From the NCBI GenBank assembly GCA_963930655.1, contig OZ005602.1:21279840-21343839 (forward strand): 64,000 bases of DNA, read 5' to 3'. Below the pieces are notes generated by a model. That model saw only the letters and a list, made by a program, of their open reading frames with translations. It did not search any database and was not told the DNA's origin. The DNA is from Myrica gale (Eukaryota; Streptophyta; Magnoliopsida; Fagales; Myricaceae). Both the position numbers and the translations under genes were made by a program. Each line of letters starts with the position of its first letter. Position 1 is the stretch's first letter. Positions 47,111 to 60,770 of this stretch are shown piece by piece.

Positions 47111-48470
47111 TTCCTGTCTTTTTTTGTTTTTTTTTCTCCCTCTCTCTTGGTTTTTTTAAGCCTCCCTCTCTCTTGTTAAATCCGAGAGTATCTTTGCCAT
47201 CCAATCAGACACAAAAACATAAAAAAAAATGGTCTTAAATCTGTAAAAATATATTATAAAAGTTGGTAAAAAATAAGTAAAGAGAGAAAATTTTTAATAA
47301 ATATTATAATAATAAAAAATTATGTGATGAATTTTTTATTATTAAAATTATTGAAGCTCAAACATAAGTAAGTGCTTGTTACACGGTCAGTTGTTTGTTG
47401 ATAACTTCCTCATCCTGTTCTTCCTAAATCTAACGTGCAATCAACTTGTAACTCCTGTCTTCTTTGTAAAACTGCTTCGTAGTTCCTTTGCAATTTGGAA
47501 TCCACTTTTTACTTTTTTTTTTTTTTGTTTTAATTTGATATTAAGGTGGCAAACAAACTCCCCTGGATAAATTTTGAGGGGTTAGATTCTAATTTTTCAC
47601 ACTAATTTTGAGAGGCCCTAGTCCCCGGTGGGTAAATTTAAATATCTATTGACCCATTTTCTCAATTGTCACGCTTTTATTTTTATATTCTAAATGGTAT
47701 TCAAATAGAATACATTGAATATATATTGATGGGCATCTCAACAGATGTTTTCTCAATTGGACAGTAATGGGCAGATTTTTGTACAATTTAAAAATGTGAT
47801 ACGGTCCACGACATGAGAGGGGAAGATATAAAGATAATATTTTTATTATAAATAGGAATATCATTTGCCTTATATGTTTACTAAGGATAATATAAGATTA
47901 AGAATTTTTATTTTATAATGGCCTCCTAATCAGTGTTTAAGTCTGTTTGGGCTTAATCTATTTTAGTGGGTGGGTAGCCTGACTAATTAAACATCGATCT
48001 CCGATCATATAATTATATTACCAAAGGTGCCAAAAACGAAGGAAATTCTGTAAATCTTCCATTCCAAAACAGTACTAAACAAATAATGCATTTTTTGTTG
48101 TTGATTTTGGTAGCCAAACGCTATCCATCCATTTTTTTTTATGTATGTGAGACCGGAAATGCCCCTGTTATGGAAGCCCAAATTCAAATGGTTGTCCCTA
48201 CAAGTTACCAAAATTAAAAGAAAAGATTTAAGAAAAATGGGAACGAAGTTTTATCGAAGTTCCTTCTCTTTGTGACCCAACGTTTTTCTCGATCTTGTGA
48301 AGCACCACGATACCACAGGATCCAAAGTTTCCACACGTGTCGAGATCTTGAAGGGCCTGAAAACGCTGATGGGTCACCCAATCGCGGAGAACCGGTCTTT
48401 AGGTTGGTTCTGTCACTTGCCATAGCCGGTAAGCCCATGAGCAATTACCGATTGGTCCGGTAATAGGGGG
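47111..48470. other. Intergenic, no gene seen
   Basis: AT-rich sequence without recognisable coding or repeat boundaries. The last part is the presumed upstream promoter of the telomere-binding gene. Confidence 0.4.
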
Positions 48471-48483
48471 CCAATGGTATAAG
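48471..48483 (+). promoter_or_regulatory. Likely core promoter of the TRP gene
   Basis: A CCAAT box (48471-48475) and TATAAG (48478-48483) lie side by side, followed by a GA-rich leader at 48540-48600. A 5' UTR with at least one intron would then span to the ATG at 50206. This is inferred, since transcript data are not available. Confidence 0.4.
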
Positions 48484-50205
48484 AACTGGGGTTTAAGCAA
48501 AAGGTTCAAGGTTGGATGGTTTTCAGGGGGTTTTGGCGATCAGTGGGAGAGAGGGACGGTGAGAGAGAGAAGAAGAGGGAGTTTTAGAGAGAGAGAGAGA
48601 TAATGGGCAGCGTTTAAAAACAGCGAGTCTTCCGCGACAATATGGTAGAGGAAATGGGGGGGAAGTTTTGTGTAATGGAAACAAAATTCGGAGATCGTTG
48701 CTGAATTCTCCGACAATTCGCCGATCTTACATTCGCCTGAAAATTCTTCATTTCGCCGGAATTTCGTTTTTTGGGTTGAAAGTTCCAAACTTTGAAGGAA
48801 AATTGTTGCCTAGAGGTGAGCATGCCGAATTTTCGTCCATTTTCTCGAGGGTTTTATCGAAAAGAAGAGGTTTATCCTTGAAAAGGAAGTTTCGTATCAA
48901 AGAAATCATGAGAGAACGAACAAGAAACTACTAAATTTACGTGCAATTCAATCGCAAAAGTTTGGATGGCTCCAACCTATCATCTTTTTTCCTCAGAAAA
49001 TTATATCGGACAAATGGGTCTCTTGTTTGGCTTCTTATATGATTCTTGTTCTGAATTTTCCTACACTTTTGCTATTTTGTATATAAGCTCTTTTCGGCCA
49101 AAGCTCAGATTTTGTTGCTTTCGATCTGTGCTTTTCGTTATTCATCATATCGGAAGAAAGTTTGGGTTTTGAAATTTAGAACTTCTCCTACAAAATGATC
49201 CAGCTTTCCTTTTCAAAGTTGTTTTGGGTAAATTGTTTTCCTATTACTTCAAGATCGATCTTTTACGAGAGTTTTAGATCCCTTAAATTCTATTTGGTTT
49301 GAACTGTACCGCTTTATTTCTTAGATATCTCAAACTACTCGTTTTGAATTATTTTGTACTGGCCCTCTGTATCAGGGTTTTGTTGTGGTTTATGAAATTT
49401 TCTTTTAATTTCTTCGCCTTTTCCCGCTTGCCTTGAAATGGAAAATTCTTGGTCCTTATGTCTAGGATTTACAGAAACTGAAAGAAAATTGCTGAATTAT
49501 GCGTTTTTCACTTGATGTGTTGTGGACCTGGGTCGCTATATTTATCCTGTTGGTTACACGATCATGAGGATCTGGTGTGATTTATGGAATTTTGTCTTTG
49601 CTCCTCGTCCTTTTCATGATAATTTGTATAGTAATTTCCCCTGGCCCATTTGTGGGAACTTGTATTCCTGGGGGTTGGTTCCTTGGAATTGGACCGGAGG
49701 CCTTGCTGAAAGGAAATGCTTGAAGTTGCAAAACAGAAAAAAAAATTATATGGTGAAAGCTAGGAACTTTAGTTGCTACGGAATTGTATTTTAATCCGAG
49801 GTTCAACTGTGCGTCATTGCATTGGTTTTTCAGATCACTGTCCATGTGTGCATCGTCTTAGTCTGTGCTGGATTGAGATATTTTAGGTGATTTACTCTTC
49901 GTTGTTTTGGCTCGGTACATGTTTCTTTGTTTTTCTTCTCTTTTCTCTTTAGGTGAATATATAGTTTATGAGTTTGTTACTGCCATTCTAGACCTCTGTT
50001 CTCTAGTCATGAAGATTGTATTGATCATCCTCATTTACTTGTAATCTAGACAACAAATCCTGAAACTTATCACTTTCAGTCCTTTGACATCAGGTTCTGT
50101 CTTTGGTTCTGTGAGCTTGAATGACCGGTGAAGTGCGCATTTGTTGATCCAAGAATGCTGCTTCTTTGTGTATAATGCATCCTTCTTTGTTATGATCTCG
50201 GAGAT

Positions 50206-53200
50206 ATGGTGTTGCAGAACAGGTTAGACTATGGATTCAATGGCTATCAGGTGCCTCCCACTCCTCGAGCTACCAGATCAGCTAGGGTAAATATTCTCTG
50301 CTATTCTAATGTTGCTAATCGTTTCAATTTATCTGTTCAGTTTTTTATCCTTTCCTGAAACACTGATCCACATTATTGATCTTCTGTTTTGTTGTTTAGA
50401 GGAGGGGTACGTTTAGAAAGAGAGCTGGAGAAAATCAGATGTGTGCATTTGACGTATTGGCCACTGTAGCTGACATGCTTGACAGAGAGAGTTCACCCAC
50501 TTCTAGTAATACATCAAAGGAAGATTATCAGCCTGCACGTGTTAAAAGTGCGTGGAAGGATGAAGATAAAGTAGTTAAAATTGAACCTAGTAATCAAGGA
50601 AGTAATGATAGCAAAGTCTTAGTCTCTGTGCTTGTCCAGCAGGCTGATGGTGAAAAGTATGGCTCCCAGGAATCCCCATTTCCTCCGAATGATGGCCACT
50701 CAGGATTTGCTTCTGCAGTAACCACCGATTGCTCAGAAAACATTGTTGTGGAGAAGTTGGTGAATGGGAAAAACAAGAATGACAAGGGAAGTTTTGCTAG
50801 CAAAGTAGATGTTGGAATCTGTGATTACAGGGAGTCTGGTGATTGTAAAATAGATTGTGAAACGAAAATGATCTGTAAAGATGAGCTGGAGAAGAGTGGG
50901 AAGGTCCTTATTGGAACTGGGGTTGATATGTGCAGTTTGGACTATCCAGAGGTTTGGGATGGAAAACCTCCTGCACTAGTCACTTCAGGTAGTAGTGTGA
51001 AGGTGCCTTTAAGTGGGGACCTCATTACCCGTAGTTCTTTTCCCGCAAGTCGGGAGGATGTAAAAATAGTTAGTAGAGATGATGACGAAAACTCCTCTGG
51101 GTGCACTCACCCTAGCACAATAACAAAATCCATTAGGCCGGTATCACGCATTGGAGACCGAAGAATAAGGAAGATTTTAGCTTCTAAGTATTGGAAAGTA
51201 TCCCCAAAGTTGAAGGATGAGACACTTCCTAATGTTGGTAAGTTGCTGCTTTATTCAGTATGGTTAGTTTTCAAGTCTTTTAAATTTCTTGGCAACTGTC
51301 ATTTTTTTAGGTTCTTGACTTCTATGATGTGTTCTTTAAAATTGAAAATCTTTTAATGTTTCTAGATAGGAATTTGAAGCCCATTTGCTGCAGTAGGAAG
51401 GGCTATTACAAACGCCAAAGATCGCAGATGAGTATTCCTTTTAAGAAGAGGAAATTTTTTGAGCGTACCGCTGTTTCAAATGCTGATCAATGGATTAGTT
51501 GTGAGGGTAAATCTGATTCATCTGAGAAGCGCATTAATGGAGATGCTTCTGGATCGTGTATGGCAATGCATGGAGGTCCTTTTTGAACTGCTTGCTTTTC
51601 TGTTAAATTTAATATTCTTGTTAGTTTACTGCATTTATTGTTTTTTCACTAAATATCCAAATCATTATGCAGCTGCAGGCACATCGTCCTCAGTAGTAGG
51701 TCAACACCCATCAAAAAAATCTAGAGATTCTTACGGTATGGAATCATTTGACTTAGTGATAAGCTTTTGCCTTGACTATTTTCCTATATTAAAGAAGTTA
51801 TTACATTAAAGTTTGTTTTCGCTTACTCAGTGAAGCTTAGGATCAAGTCTTTCAGGGTGCCGGAGCTTTTTATTGAAATGCCAGAAACTGCAACAGTTGG
51901 TTCTTTGAAGGTACCTATGAACGTTACTTTGAGTTTATTATGCAACACATAGTGTAGCCGCTTCATTTTCCTACTCTCTCTCTTTTTCTTTTTTCGATCA
52001 AAATCAGGATGTCATACCTTCTTTTCCTCCGAACACATTATTTTCATGACATGGGGAAACTGAGGTTTGGAGAATCCTTTGTTTTGTATCCTTACATTGG
52101 GCAATGTGGAATTACAACTCTCGGTGTATATGTGCAGCATTTCCCATATGAGTAATAGGAATCATGCATTGTCCACTTTTTGTCTACTGTGGATTCTAAT
52201 GTTTTTGTAAAACTTCATTAGAGGACTGTTATGGAGGCAGTGACTACTATACTTGGGGGTGGATTACGTGTTGGTGTACTTCTTCAGGGAAAGAAGGTTA
52301 GAGATGACAATAAAACTCTTCTGCAGACGGGAATTTCTCATAATTACCCTTTGGATGCTTTGGGTTTTGCCCTGGAGCCTACCCCTTCACAAAACCCCCT
52401 ACCTTTATGCCCCAGAGATTCTTCCTGTCTTCTTCCTTGTGACACGCCTCATCCTTTAACCAGGTAACGCGAATTCCCTGTGGCGTTTTTAGAACTAGCT
52501 CTTGTCTAGTCTCCTTCCACTTAAACTTTTACCTTGCTAATGTTCAGCTTTTATTTGTTTCGGTCAACAGAATGTTGTCATTTGCTGATTTCTAAAGTTG
52601 TTCATGCTAAAATTTGTTAGATAACAGCACATGCTGTACCAGAGTTCTTTTCTCGAAAGAGAGAAAAGTGAAAGAAACCACTATTTTGTAGCTAAGTTCT
52701 CGTACAGAATCAAGATATGCTGCAACTGTTAATGTCGTTATTTTTTTTTTTTGATAAGCTGTTAATGTCGTTATAATATCCCCCAATTTGCGACTGAGAC
52801 TGAAGTATTGCATATTGGATACTCTTGTTGTTAGTCTTAGGGTTTCTTCTGGACCCAACCTTGATAATCAGTTGCAGTCAGCTTATGTTGCAATTGTCTA
52901 TTTCCAGCTATCTACTGGAAACGAATGTAGATCATCAGGGTACTTGCAATGCTTCTCCCGAACATCACTTTGCCAATTTAGGCAATTTCATGGAAAGTGA
53001 CCATGATTCAGCACCTTCTCCTGCTGACACATCAGTTGACAAAACTACGACAGATTCCAAAGCTCTAGTTGCTGTACCAGAAATGAATATCGAGGCATTA
53101 GCTGTTGTTCCAGTGCACCGGAAAACAAAGCGAGCTGAGATTGCACAGCGTCGAATCCGTCGACCCTTTTCTGTTACTGAAGTGGAAGCACTGGTTCAAG

Positions 53201-54344
53201 TAGTTGAGAAGCTTGGAACTGGGAGGTACGGTTTGTGATAGCAAAAAACCGTGCAATTATAAGCAACTGTTTGAGCTTTAATTTAATTCTGATACATGGC
53301 CTGCCTAGACCACCTCTTGGAAAATGCTTGTCTAGTTTCTTAGTCGACGATGTATTTTTTCCTGAATTATTTTGGGTACTTGGAAGTGACAAATGATTTT
53401 AAGCCTGCTGGCTTTGTATCTGGTTATCTCATAAGATAGCCTTTTGCTGCAGAATGGAATTTTGAATGGTTATCATAATTTTCAGGTGGCGTGATGTTAA
53501 ACTGCGAGCTTTTGATAATGCCAAACATCGAACTTATGTAGATTTGAAGGTAATGAGTCTGGTAGCTGCTTTTGGGAAATTTTTTTTTCTATACTATACT
53601 CTTGTTTAGCTTGCCTGAAGTTTGTGCTTATCCTGATGACTCAAATTTATGGCTGTTTCTGAATTAGATTTTTACTTTAGTTATTACTCTTATTATGATG
53701 AAGCTGGTTGATTGTTTAATGACCTTTGTATTTTCCTTGTTTAAAGTTTCGAAAAAGTTCACTTTATGACTTGGGTCCTAACAGAATACATAGTTTATTC
53801 TGTCAAGAAAATGGTTGCTTATATTACAGGTTAATGATTAGATAGCCTACCGCTTTATCAGTTTCTGTAGCTTTATCTTTTAGGAGACAGTTCTCTCAAG
53901 GAATCTCTTCAATTCCGATCTTACACGGCTATTCGGCTACTTTTCTAACATGCATTCCTACCTTTTTATGACTGAAATGCCCCTTCCTTAGATGACATGA
54001 TTCCCACTTAGCCCTTTTGTTTTGGCAATACTATATTGCTAAATGAAACCCTTTGGTGAGTGGGTTTCTATGGGAGAAAGAGTAGAGCATTAGTTTTTTG
54101 CATTTTCCTTGGTAGATAGCTTTACGCTTTGGCATGTGGTGTGTGTTTGGTTGTGATGGTGTTTGGGTGTGTGCAGGATAAATGGAAAACGCTGGTGCAC
54201 ACGGCAAGAATATCCCCTCAGCAAAGGAGGGGTGAACCTGTTCCACAGGAGCTCTTGGACAGGGTCCTAACCGCCCACGCTTACTGGTCCAAACAGCAAG
54301 CAAGACAACAGCTCAAACAACAGCCAGAGGCTTGCCTTCTCTGA
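50206..54344 (+). CDS. Telomere-repeat-binding protein (TRP family) with UBL and Myb domains
   Basis: Nine exons joined in phase: 50206-50286, 50400-51237, 51366-51575, 51673-51735, 51831-51910, 52222-52463, 52908-53225, 53486-53549, 54177-54344; 687 residues. The N-terminus MVLQNRLDYGFNGYQVPPTP then ATRSARRRGTFRKRA is characteristic of plant TRP1-5. Residues about 398-490 form the ubiquitin-like domain (VKLRIKSFRVPELFIEMPET, VGSLKRTVMEAVTTILGGGL). The single C-terminal Myb/telobox domain (about 588-645) has RRPFSVTEVEALVQVVEKLG, TGRWRDVKLRAFDNAKHRTY and VDLKDKWKTLVHTA, with the extra fourth helix typical of plant double-strand telomere binders. It binds TTTAGGG repeats in the nucleus, usually as a dimer. 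The gene looks intact. Confidence 0.94.
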
Positions 54345-56172
54345 AAAAAGTCCAAAAAGGGAGCTGGAAGCACATGTGGAAAGAGAAACCTAGAATTATG
54401 TGTTTAGACGGGTCTTTAGGTTTCTAATTGTTCCTTTTGATCACTCTATGATCATGTAAAAAGTAATGACAAAGGAGGAAGAAAATAGAAGCCTGGAGTA
54501 ATGTATGTAATATTTGTCGCTCCCCGGTTCTTTTCCTGCATGGAGAGAGTCTGGCAACTTGTAAATGGTTGAAGAAATAAGAGCTTGCTAACCGGAATTC
54601 ATTTTCAGGCCAAGATGGTGGTGTTTTCTGATGATCTTCCCGTTCCTCTGTTTTTGTCTGTTCATCATTCAATTTGGCTTGTTGAACAAGTAAAAAGGAG
54701 AATCCAGGAAAGTAGGAACAGGGGTAGTTAGATCTTATTGTAAGTTCAATGTTCCATTGGTTGTTTTAGAATTATTTAATGCTAAACCATTCTCTTAATG
54801 GTGCAGTTTCTTTCTCTGTTTTAGGTTGTAATTAAGGGTATTAAACATGATTAAGAGCATGATTAAGATTCGTTTGTTAATTTATTAACTCTATATCAAA
54901 GAAGGTAATATTTAAGTTTATCTGACATCTTTGGACCTTAAGAAAAGCAGAGGGCAACAGGAATGTGGGCATCCCGAGTTGGTGATAACGAGGAAGAGAG
55001 AGAGAGAGACACCATCAGGGATGCACGTGCATGCATGCGTTAGAAAACAACGAGGATAACCTTATTGGGAGCTTTGGATCCACTGGCTTTCCTATGAAAA
55101 TGGACCTTATATAGGGATCTAGCCTATCTTGGTGCCTATCCAAAACGATGCTTTATATATCTACACAAATTTTCCAAAATAATAAATAACCCCCTGTGGG
55201 ACCACTAACCCCGCAGTAAGCTTTCCCTCTTTTTGTAGGTGCGTTGTTGTCTTTTTCATTTTGTCTTACGTACAAATTTTGTATGAAAAGAGAGAAAAAA
55301 AAAGACCCATGGGTAATAGAGAATAGGGCCGATCAAAATTGGATCGCGGATCGGACCAAATCATAAAATCGAATCAGATTTGTGGTTTGATCCGATCCTA
55401 TTTAGAACTTGAATCATAACTAAAATAAATAATAATAATAATTATATATTTTTTATACAAATTACATACTTAAAAAGTTTGATTTTAATCTAAAATAGAA
55501 CTCTACATTTTTATGTCTTTTCCTACTTCGAAATTAACTTAAATTTTTTTTAAAAAGAAAAAAAATGAAACCGGTCCGTCCGGACTGAAAATCCGGTTTA
55601 CAGCCCTAATAGAGAACTTGCCAATGTCATTTTAGAATTTAAATTATCAAAATTCATTCTTGTGGCGCTATTAAATTAACAAAATTCATCGACTACCTCA
55701 TGTGGTTAGATAATGCAATTGTGATGTGTGAAAATTGGGCCCATGTGCATAAATATTGATTATGGAATTTTATAAAAGAAGTCACATCGAAGAGTTTTTG
55801 ATAATTACATTGTACATTATGATAAATTTTAATAATTAATGGTACGTATTTGGATTAAATGATTTTTTGAAATAAGTAATTAACTTCTCGAGGACTCTCT
55901 AAGAATTAAATTAAAATTGAGAGATTAAATTGAAAAAAAAAATTAAGCAATTAATTAAGTCGAATATTTAAAAAGGGCAAGAGTGGCAAGTTCCGCGGAG
56001 GAAGTCTATTGGAACATTTTTTTTTATAGATTCGAGAGCATAGATGGGAGGGGGAAGAATATACTTGTTTTCAGCATTTGAATAATTGAGTTGAAGCCGA
56101 AAGTTACTCTCCACGTGTCACTTTTCTGTTGGGGACAAAAGTGCCCGTGTCACGCCCTCATCATGAATACGG
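54345..56172. other. 3' UTR and intergenic, no gene seen
   Basis: The first few hundred bases are the TRP 3' UTR. The rest is AT-rich with no supported feature. Confidence 0.4.
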
Positions 56173-56381
56173 GGTGTTTGTTTGTGGAAATATTAGGGTT
56201 TTAAAAATTTTGGGTATTGGAGTTTGTGAAAAAATATAGTATTTTATGGAAAAGTGAGAAGAAAGAAGATTTAATTGAATAGTATAATATTATTTTATAA
56301 TTTAATAAGGAAAGTAATTATTTTATGATTGTTTAGAAATATTGAAGTGCGAAAATATTGGGAAACAAACGCTGCTTACAC
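56173..56381. mobile_element. Tourist-like MITE, inverted relative of the copy in ORP3A
   Basis: It starts GGGGTGTTTGTTTGTGG and ends GGAAACAAACGCTGC. Its whole length matches the reverse complement of 28831-29034, with shared strings such as AGATTTAATTGAATA and TAATATTATTTTATAATTTA. The target duplication is not clear. Confidence 0.7.
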
Positions 56382-56739
56382 GTAACGTTTTAAAATGGAA
56401 TAAATAAATGCAGAGGAAGTCATGGCTCTTGTGGCTCCATTAGATGGGCAGTGGGCTGGGCTGTCTCTTTTCACCTTTTAATTCCTCATCTTAAGTTGAT
56501 TAAAAAAAAATAATTATTCCTAATTTTTTCGACTTGGGCTCTTCTGTACTCTGGTTTAAATATCGCAAGGAAAATAAGAGGATTACTGTTACTTTTTCCA
56601 AATTTGAAATCAAGATTTAACATGACATAGGAATTCTTTTCATGTATTTGAATGAAGCATGCTTAATGCACTATCTATAACTTTTTAAAATAGGAATTAT
56701 ACTTTCCTCTTATTAGCGTATTTTTTTATATATAAAAAA

Positions 56740-57010
56740 ATTAACACGTTACTTCTTAAACTATCAAATTACAATAGGGCTACAAACTATTAATCTTGAC
56801 ACATTGAGCCCACGAACTACTAAATTTTATCAAATCACGCCATGAACTAAAATTCGACGGTCAAAATTGTGCCACGTGGCTCAAATATGCATATTTTGAC
56901 CCTCAGTTTGTAATTCAGAGCTCGATTTGATAAAATTTGGTAGTTTGAGACTCTATTTATAATTTGCTTGATAGTTTAAGGGCTCAAAGTGACTTTACCC
57001 CTAATTTTAA
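56740..57010. mobile_element. Foldback-like element
   Basis: Left phrases (CTTAAACTATCAAATTACAA, CACGAACTACTAAATTTTATCAAATC) are inverted on the right (GATTTGATAAAATTTGGTAG, TTGATAGTTTAAGGGCTCAA). Non-coding; probably a small Mutator-type or unclassified MITE. Boundaries are approximate. Confidence 0.45.
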
Positions 57011-60000
57011 TAATAAAATTTAAATATAAGATGCAAAGTATTAACCTATTGATAGTACGTTAGGTCTAATGTGTCAAATTTTATAGTTTGAAATGTAAAT
57101 TATAATAAAATTAATTATATTTAGAGTGTAAAGTGTATTTTCAGAAAGTAGGTAAATTAAAATTTCGTTATTAAACTATTAGTCTGCTATTTTTCCATTT
57201 TCTATTTTTTTTGTCCCTTGACTATGTTTGGTTTGTAATGAATGAAAGGAAAGAGATTTTATTTGTTTTCGAATTTTGTGTTTCTTTAAGCAAATGGGAC
57301 GGAAAGAAAAGTTTCAAAAAGTGAAGAAGAGGCTTTTACTCTCTTCTTTTCCTTCCATTTCCTCCATATTTGCGGTAAGAAAAAAAAGGGGTGCAGCAGC
57401 TTCTTGGTATCTCCTTGATAGTCCTCCATCACATCGATGGGGCAGGCTGATGTGGGCTTTGAGCCTTAATTAGCGCTTTTATGCAATGTCACGTATCTGA
57501 TTTATACAAGACTGCCCAATTAGAAAACCCAATCAGGAGCACCATTTTTAGGGAACACATATTTGAGCCAACTCTTAATAGGTGAATGATATGGAACAAA
57601 TAATTGGGCCAGCAATTCGACCTCCATGTTTTCATTCATAATTTCAAAGACCTCTTACCACTATACCTTTAGAGAGATTAGACTTGCATTATAGCTCGAC
57701 CCATCTTTGAGAGGTGTCTGCGAACTATAAATGAGCCTCCTTATACATCCCCTCTTGAGAGCTCTTTAGCTCACGAGAGTGCTGATGCCGTCAAAATTTA
57801 ACTAAGAATTGGGGGTGTGGGGGAGAACCTTTATTGTGAAATCACTAAGTTTTCGCTTGAGTCAAGGTGGAGCGAAGATCAAACCAAAGTCTCTACAACC
57901 ATTTGACTCAAGCTAAAAGTAAGCCAAACTCTCTGTGACCACTTGGCTTGAGCACCAGGCAAGCACTAGGCCATCAACAATTCTTTGATCCATCATCATC
58001 GTCAAATTAGAACTTTGAATCATAACAAGATTACAAATCGATTGGATTTACTTTTAACATGAAATCTTGCAAACACTTAACTGATCTCACACTAAAATTA
58101 TCAATTCATGCCTAAGGAAAAAATAAAAGGGCAGTGATTCTATAGTGTCCCAACATCACTTACCATGTGATCTCTTAGGAGCTAGTGAGTTTTACATGGC
58201 CTTTGAGAACAAAATTTTAGGGTACAAATTTAAGAGTTAGTAAAAGATGATGAGAAAGAATGATAAAGTTTGTGAAAAAAGTGAAAAAGTGAAAAAGTGA
58301 AGAGGAAATTTTTTTGTAATAATGATAAAATTTTAATTTACCAAACCACATGTAACATTCTTGATTCACCCATTAGAACAACTTTGTGAGTTGTTGATAT
58401 TTTTTACCTAAGTTTTCAATCGTTTTGACCTAATGTATTTGTGGAATGAAGGATTCGTGTTCAATTAAAAGGAAAAGAAGAAGAAGAAGAAGAAGAAGAA
58501 ATTTCTACATGATCCGTGAGTTACTGGAAGCTTCAAGACAAGCGTTGATTTATCTGTTTCTATCGCAAACAAACACTAGGAATCCATTTCTTCTTCCGTT
58601 TCTTCTTATTGTTCATTAGAAAGCAATTAGAAGCATCATCGTACTTATTCATACCCACTGCAATCTGCACTGCAAAAAGGGAAACCAATGAAGAACAGCA
58701 CCTCCTTAGTCCTTACAATGGGCTCAATCTTTGAAACAAGTCCAAGAGAATTTTTCATGTTGAACTATTAACAGCATGCCGGCATGCCGCGCGCCGCCGC
58801 CCTCGTGCTAATTTGGAAAGAAAGAGACAAAGAAGAAGACAAGTTTTGAAGATGTTACAGTTTTCTGGTTGGTAGCAGCAGCTCGATTTCTTCGGTTTAA
58901 TTTCATTGGGAAGAATTTCGAGTTGATGGTTGATGGGAAAGGCCAAGAAACGGAAACATTTAAGTAAAAAAAGGGCCAAAAGTTCAAACCTGGGTAGGGT
59001 TAAAGAAAGAAAATTACGGCGCTGCAACATGTGGGACATCCGCGTCGTCGCCTTAACGTGTTATCGTATTCAAGTTTGCAAAGGAGTCGTGACGGTCTGC
59101 TTTGAGAAAGTAGGCATTTGGGACGGTTCAAATAGAGAGATTAGAAGCAACTTAGGGGAAGGGAAAAGCGGGGTTTGTGGCCTTATAAGTTGGCACTCCT
59201 CCTTCAAAGGATAGACCTTTTTGAAGGATGTGTGGGTCGACCGCTGTAAGGTTTACTCGTTTTTGCCTGTGCCCTTGCCGTGGTGACTCTCCCTTTCCCC
59301 TTACCCTTAAGTTGCTTAGAAAAAAAAATAGAGAGATTAGAAAGGCATGTGGGTCCATGTTTGCGTGGAGTATGCTTTCCACTCTTGTAAATTTGTCATT
59401 GGGTTCAAATAAAGGGAGTCCATGGTCAAGGAATTCCAACTTACACGAATTGGATTGGATCAGGGCCTACCAATTTCTTGTTTCTCTGTCTGCCCTTTTC
59501 CATGCTTACATAATTTTTTCCGTCAAAAAAACATTATTTTTTTCGGTTTTCACACCAAATCAAGGTCAACAACATTTTTTTATAATTAATCTTGAAATTT
59601 TAAAAAAATAATAAAACTATTTCAACTCATCTCTCTTACCATCAAAATAATCATAAAAATTCAATTAAACTATCTTTATAGTTACTTTTCCACCAATCTA
59701 TAGTAAATTTCAAAATTGTCACTATTTTTTTTTATAAAATTAAATTAAACTTCAATTTTCCTCAATTCTCACAACAACATTAAAATTTTCTAAATAAAAA
59801 CATGCCCTAATTTGAAAAAGAAACCAACAGATTTAGGGGATATCTCTTCATGCATGGAAGCACAAAACAAGCCCATTGTTTTGATATTACCCATGAAACA
59901 ATAGATGAAAGAGGGAAGATTGTAAATCTTTCCATTGACCAAGTTCCAAACTTCAAACATTAAACAAAAAAGGGCAAAACAAGTCACATAGACATGAACT

Positions 60001-60770
60001 GAAATGACGATCAAGAATATTAGACCTGGGATTAGGAAGGGAAAAAAAACATTGAAGTATTTGACCCGGGAGACAGTTGGTCAACTTCTAATTAATGTAG
60101 ACCAATGCCGAACAACCGTTTCTTTCTTGCCAAACATGGAAGAATTGTTTGCTCGAAAGTGGGATAAGTTTGGAAGATCCTCCACGTAACTGCGGGTTGA
60201 CTCACGGTCTTGACATTGCCGTAAGCACACCTAGGAACGTTCGAGGAAAACCAACCTTGGGTCTCAGTATAACTTCCTACACCATGAGTTCTAGCCAGCT
60301 CATATGGCACTTATTCTTCTGCCCTCTTAGAACGGCATGAAGTATGAATCATGACTCGCAAAAACTGAGAGAAATTTCCGGTGTTTGATTCGGAAGGACT
60401 TGATCAGACTTTAATATACTCTGAGGTTTTAATGTCATGAGTCAGTCTTAAAAAGCCAGTATAGATTAATAGCATCCACGACCCTCACTTAAGTAGTCGT
60501 GAAGAATCGAGACCGCTCACCTTATAATCTTATTCATACAGTCTTAATTTTGTCCTAATTATTGAGATAACTAAGTGATGAATAAATTATTCAATCTTAT
60601 GTCGTGACTTTTTTATTTATTAATAAGTGAAATTGAGATCATAGTAGGATTCAACCCATCTTTGTTTTCGTGTTTTGTATTAGTTCGACTCCTCTTGGAA
60701 GAACGAGCATAAATTTGCTCCCAGATTTTTTTTAAAAATTGTTTTTTCTTAAGTCAGCCAATAATATAAA
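57011..60770. other. Intergenic, no gene established
   Basis: AT-rich DNA with a GAA microsatellite (about 58470-58500) and a MITE-like stretch at 58200-58352 (ACAAAATTTTAGGG against AAAATTTTAATTTACCA). Open frames at 58755-59611 and 60004-60340 overlap on both strands and show no domain. About 59575-59815 is another AT-rich MITE-like stretch. Confidence 0.35.

Noticed and set aside
46321-47204. A 120-codon plus frame and a 131-codon minus frame
   Set aside because: Neither shows a domain; the minus one may be a LINE tail, listed only as a tentative repeat.
58755-59611. Open frames of 94-127 codons on both strands
   Set aside because: They overlap in antisense and resemble no protein family; sequence is probably UTR-like or intergenic.
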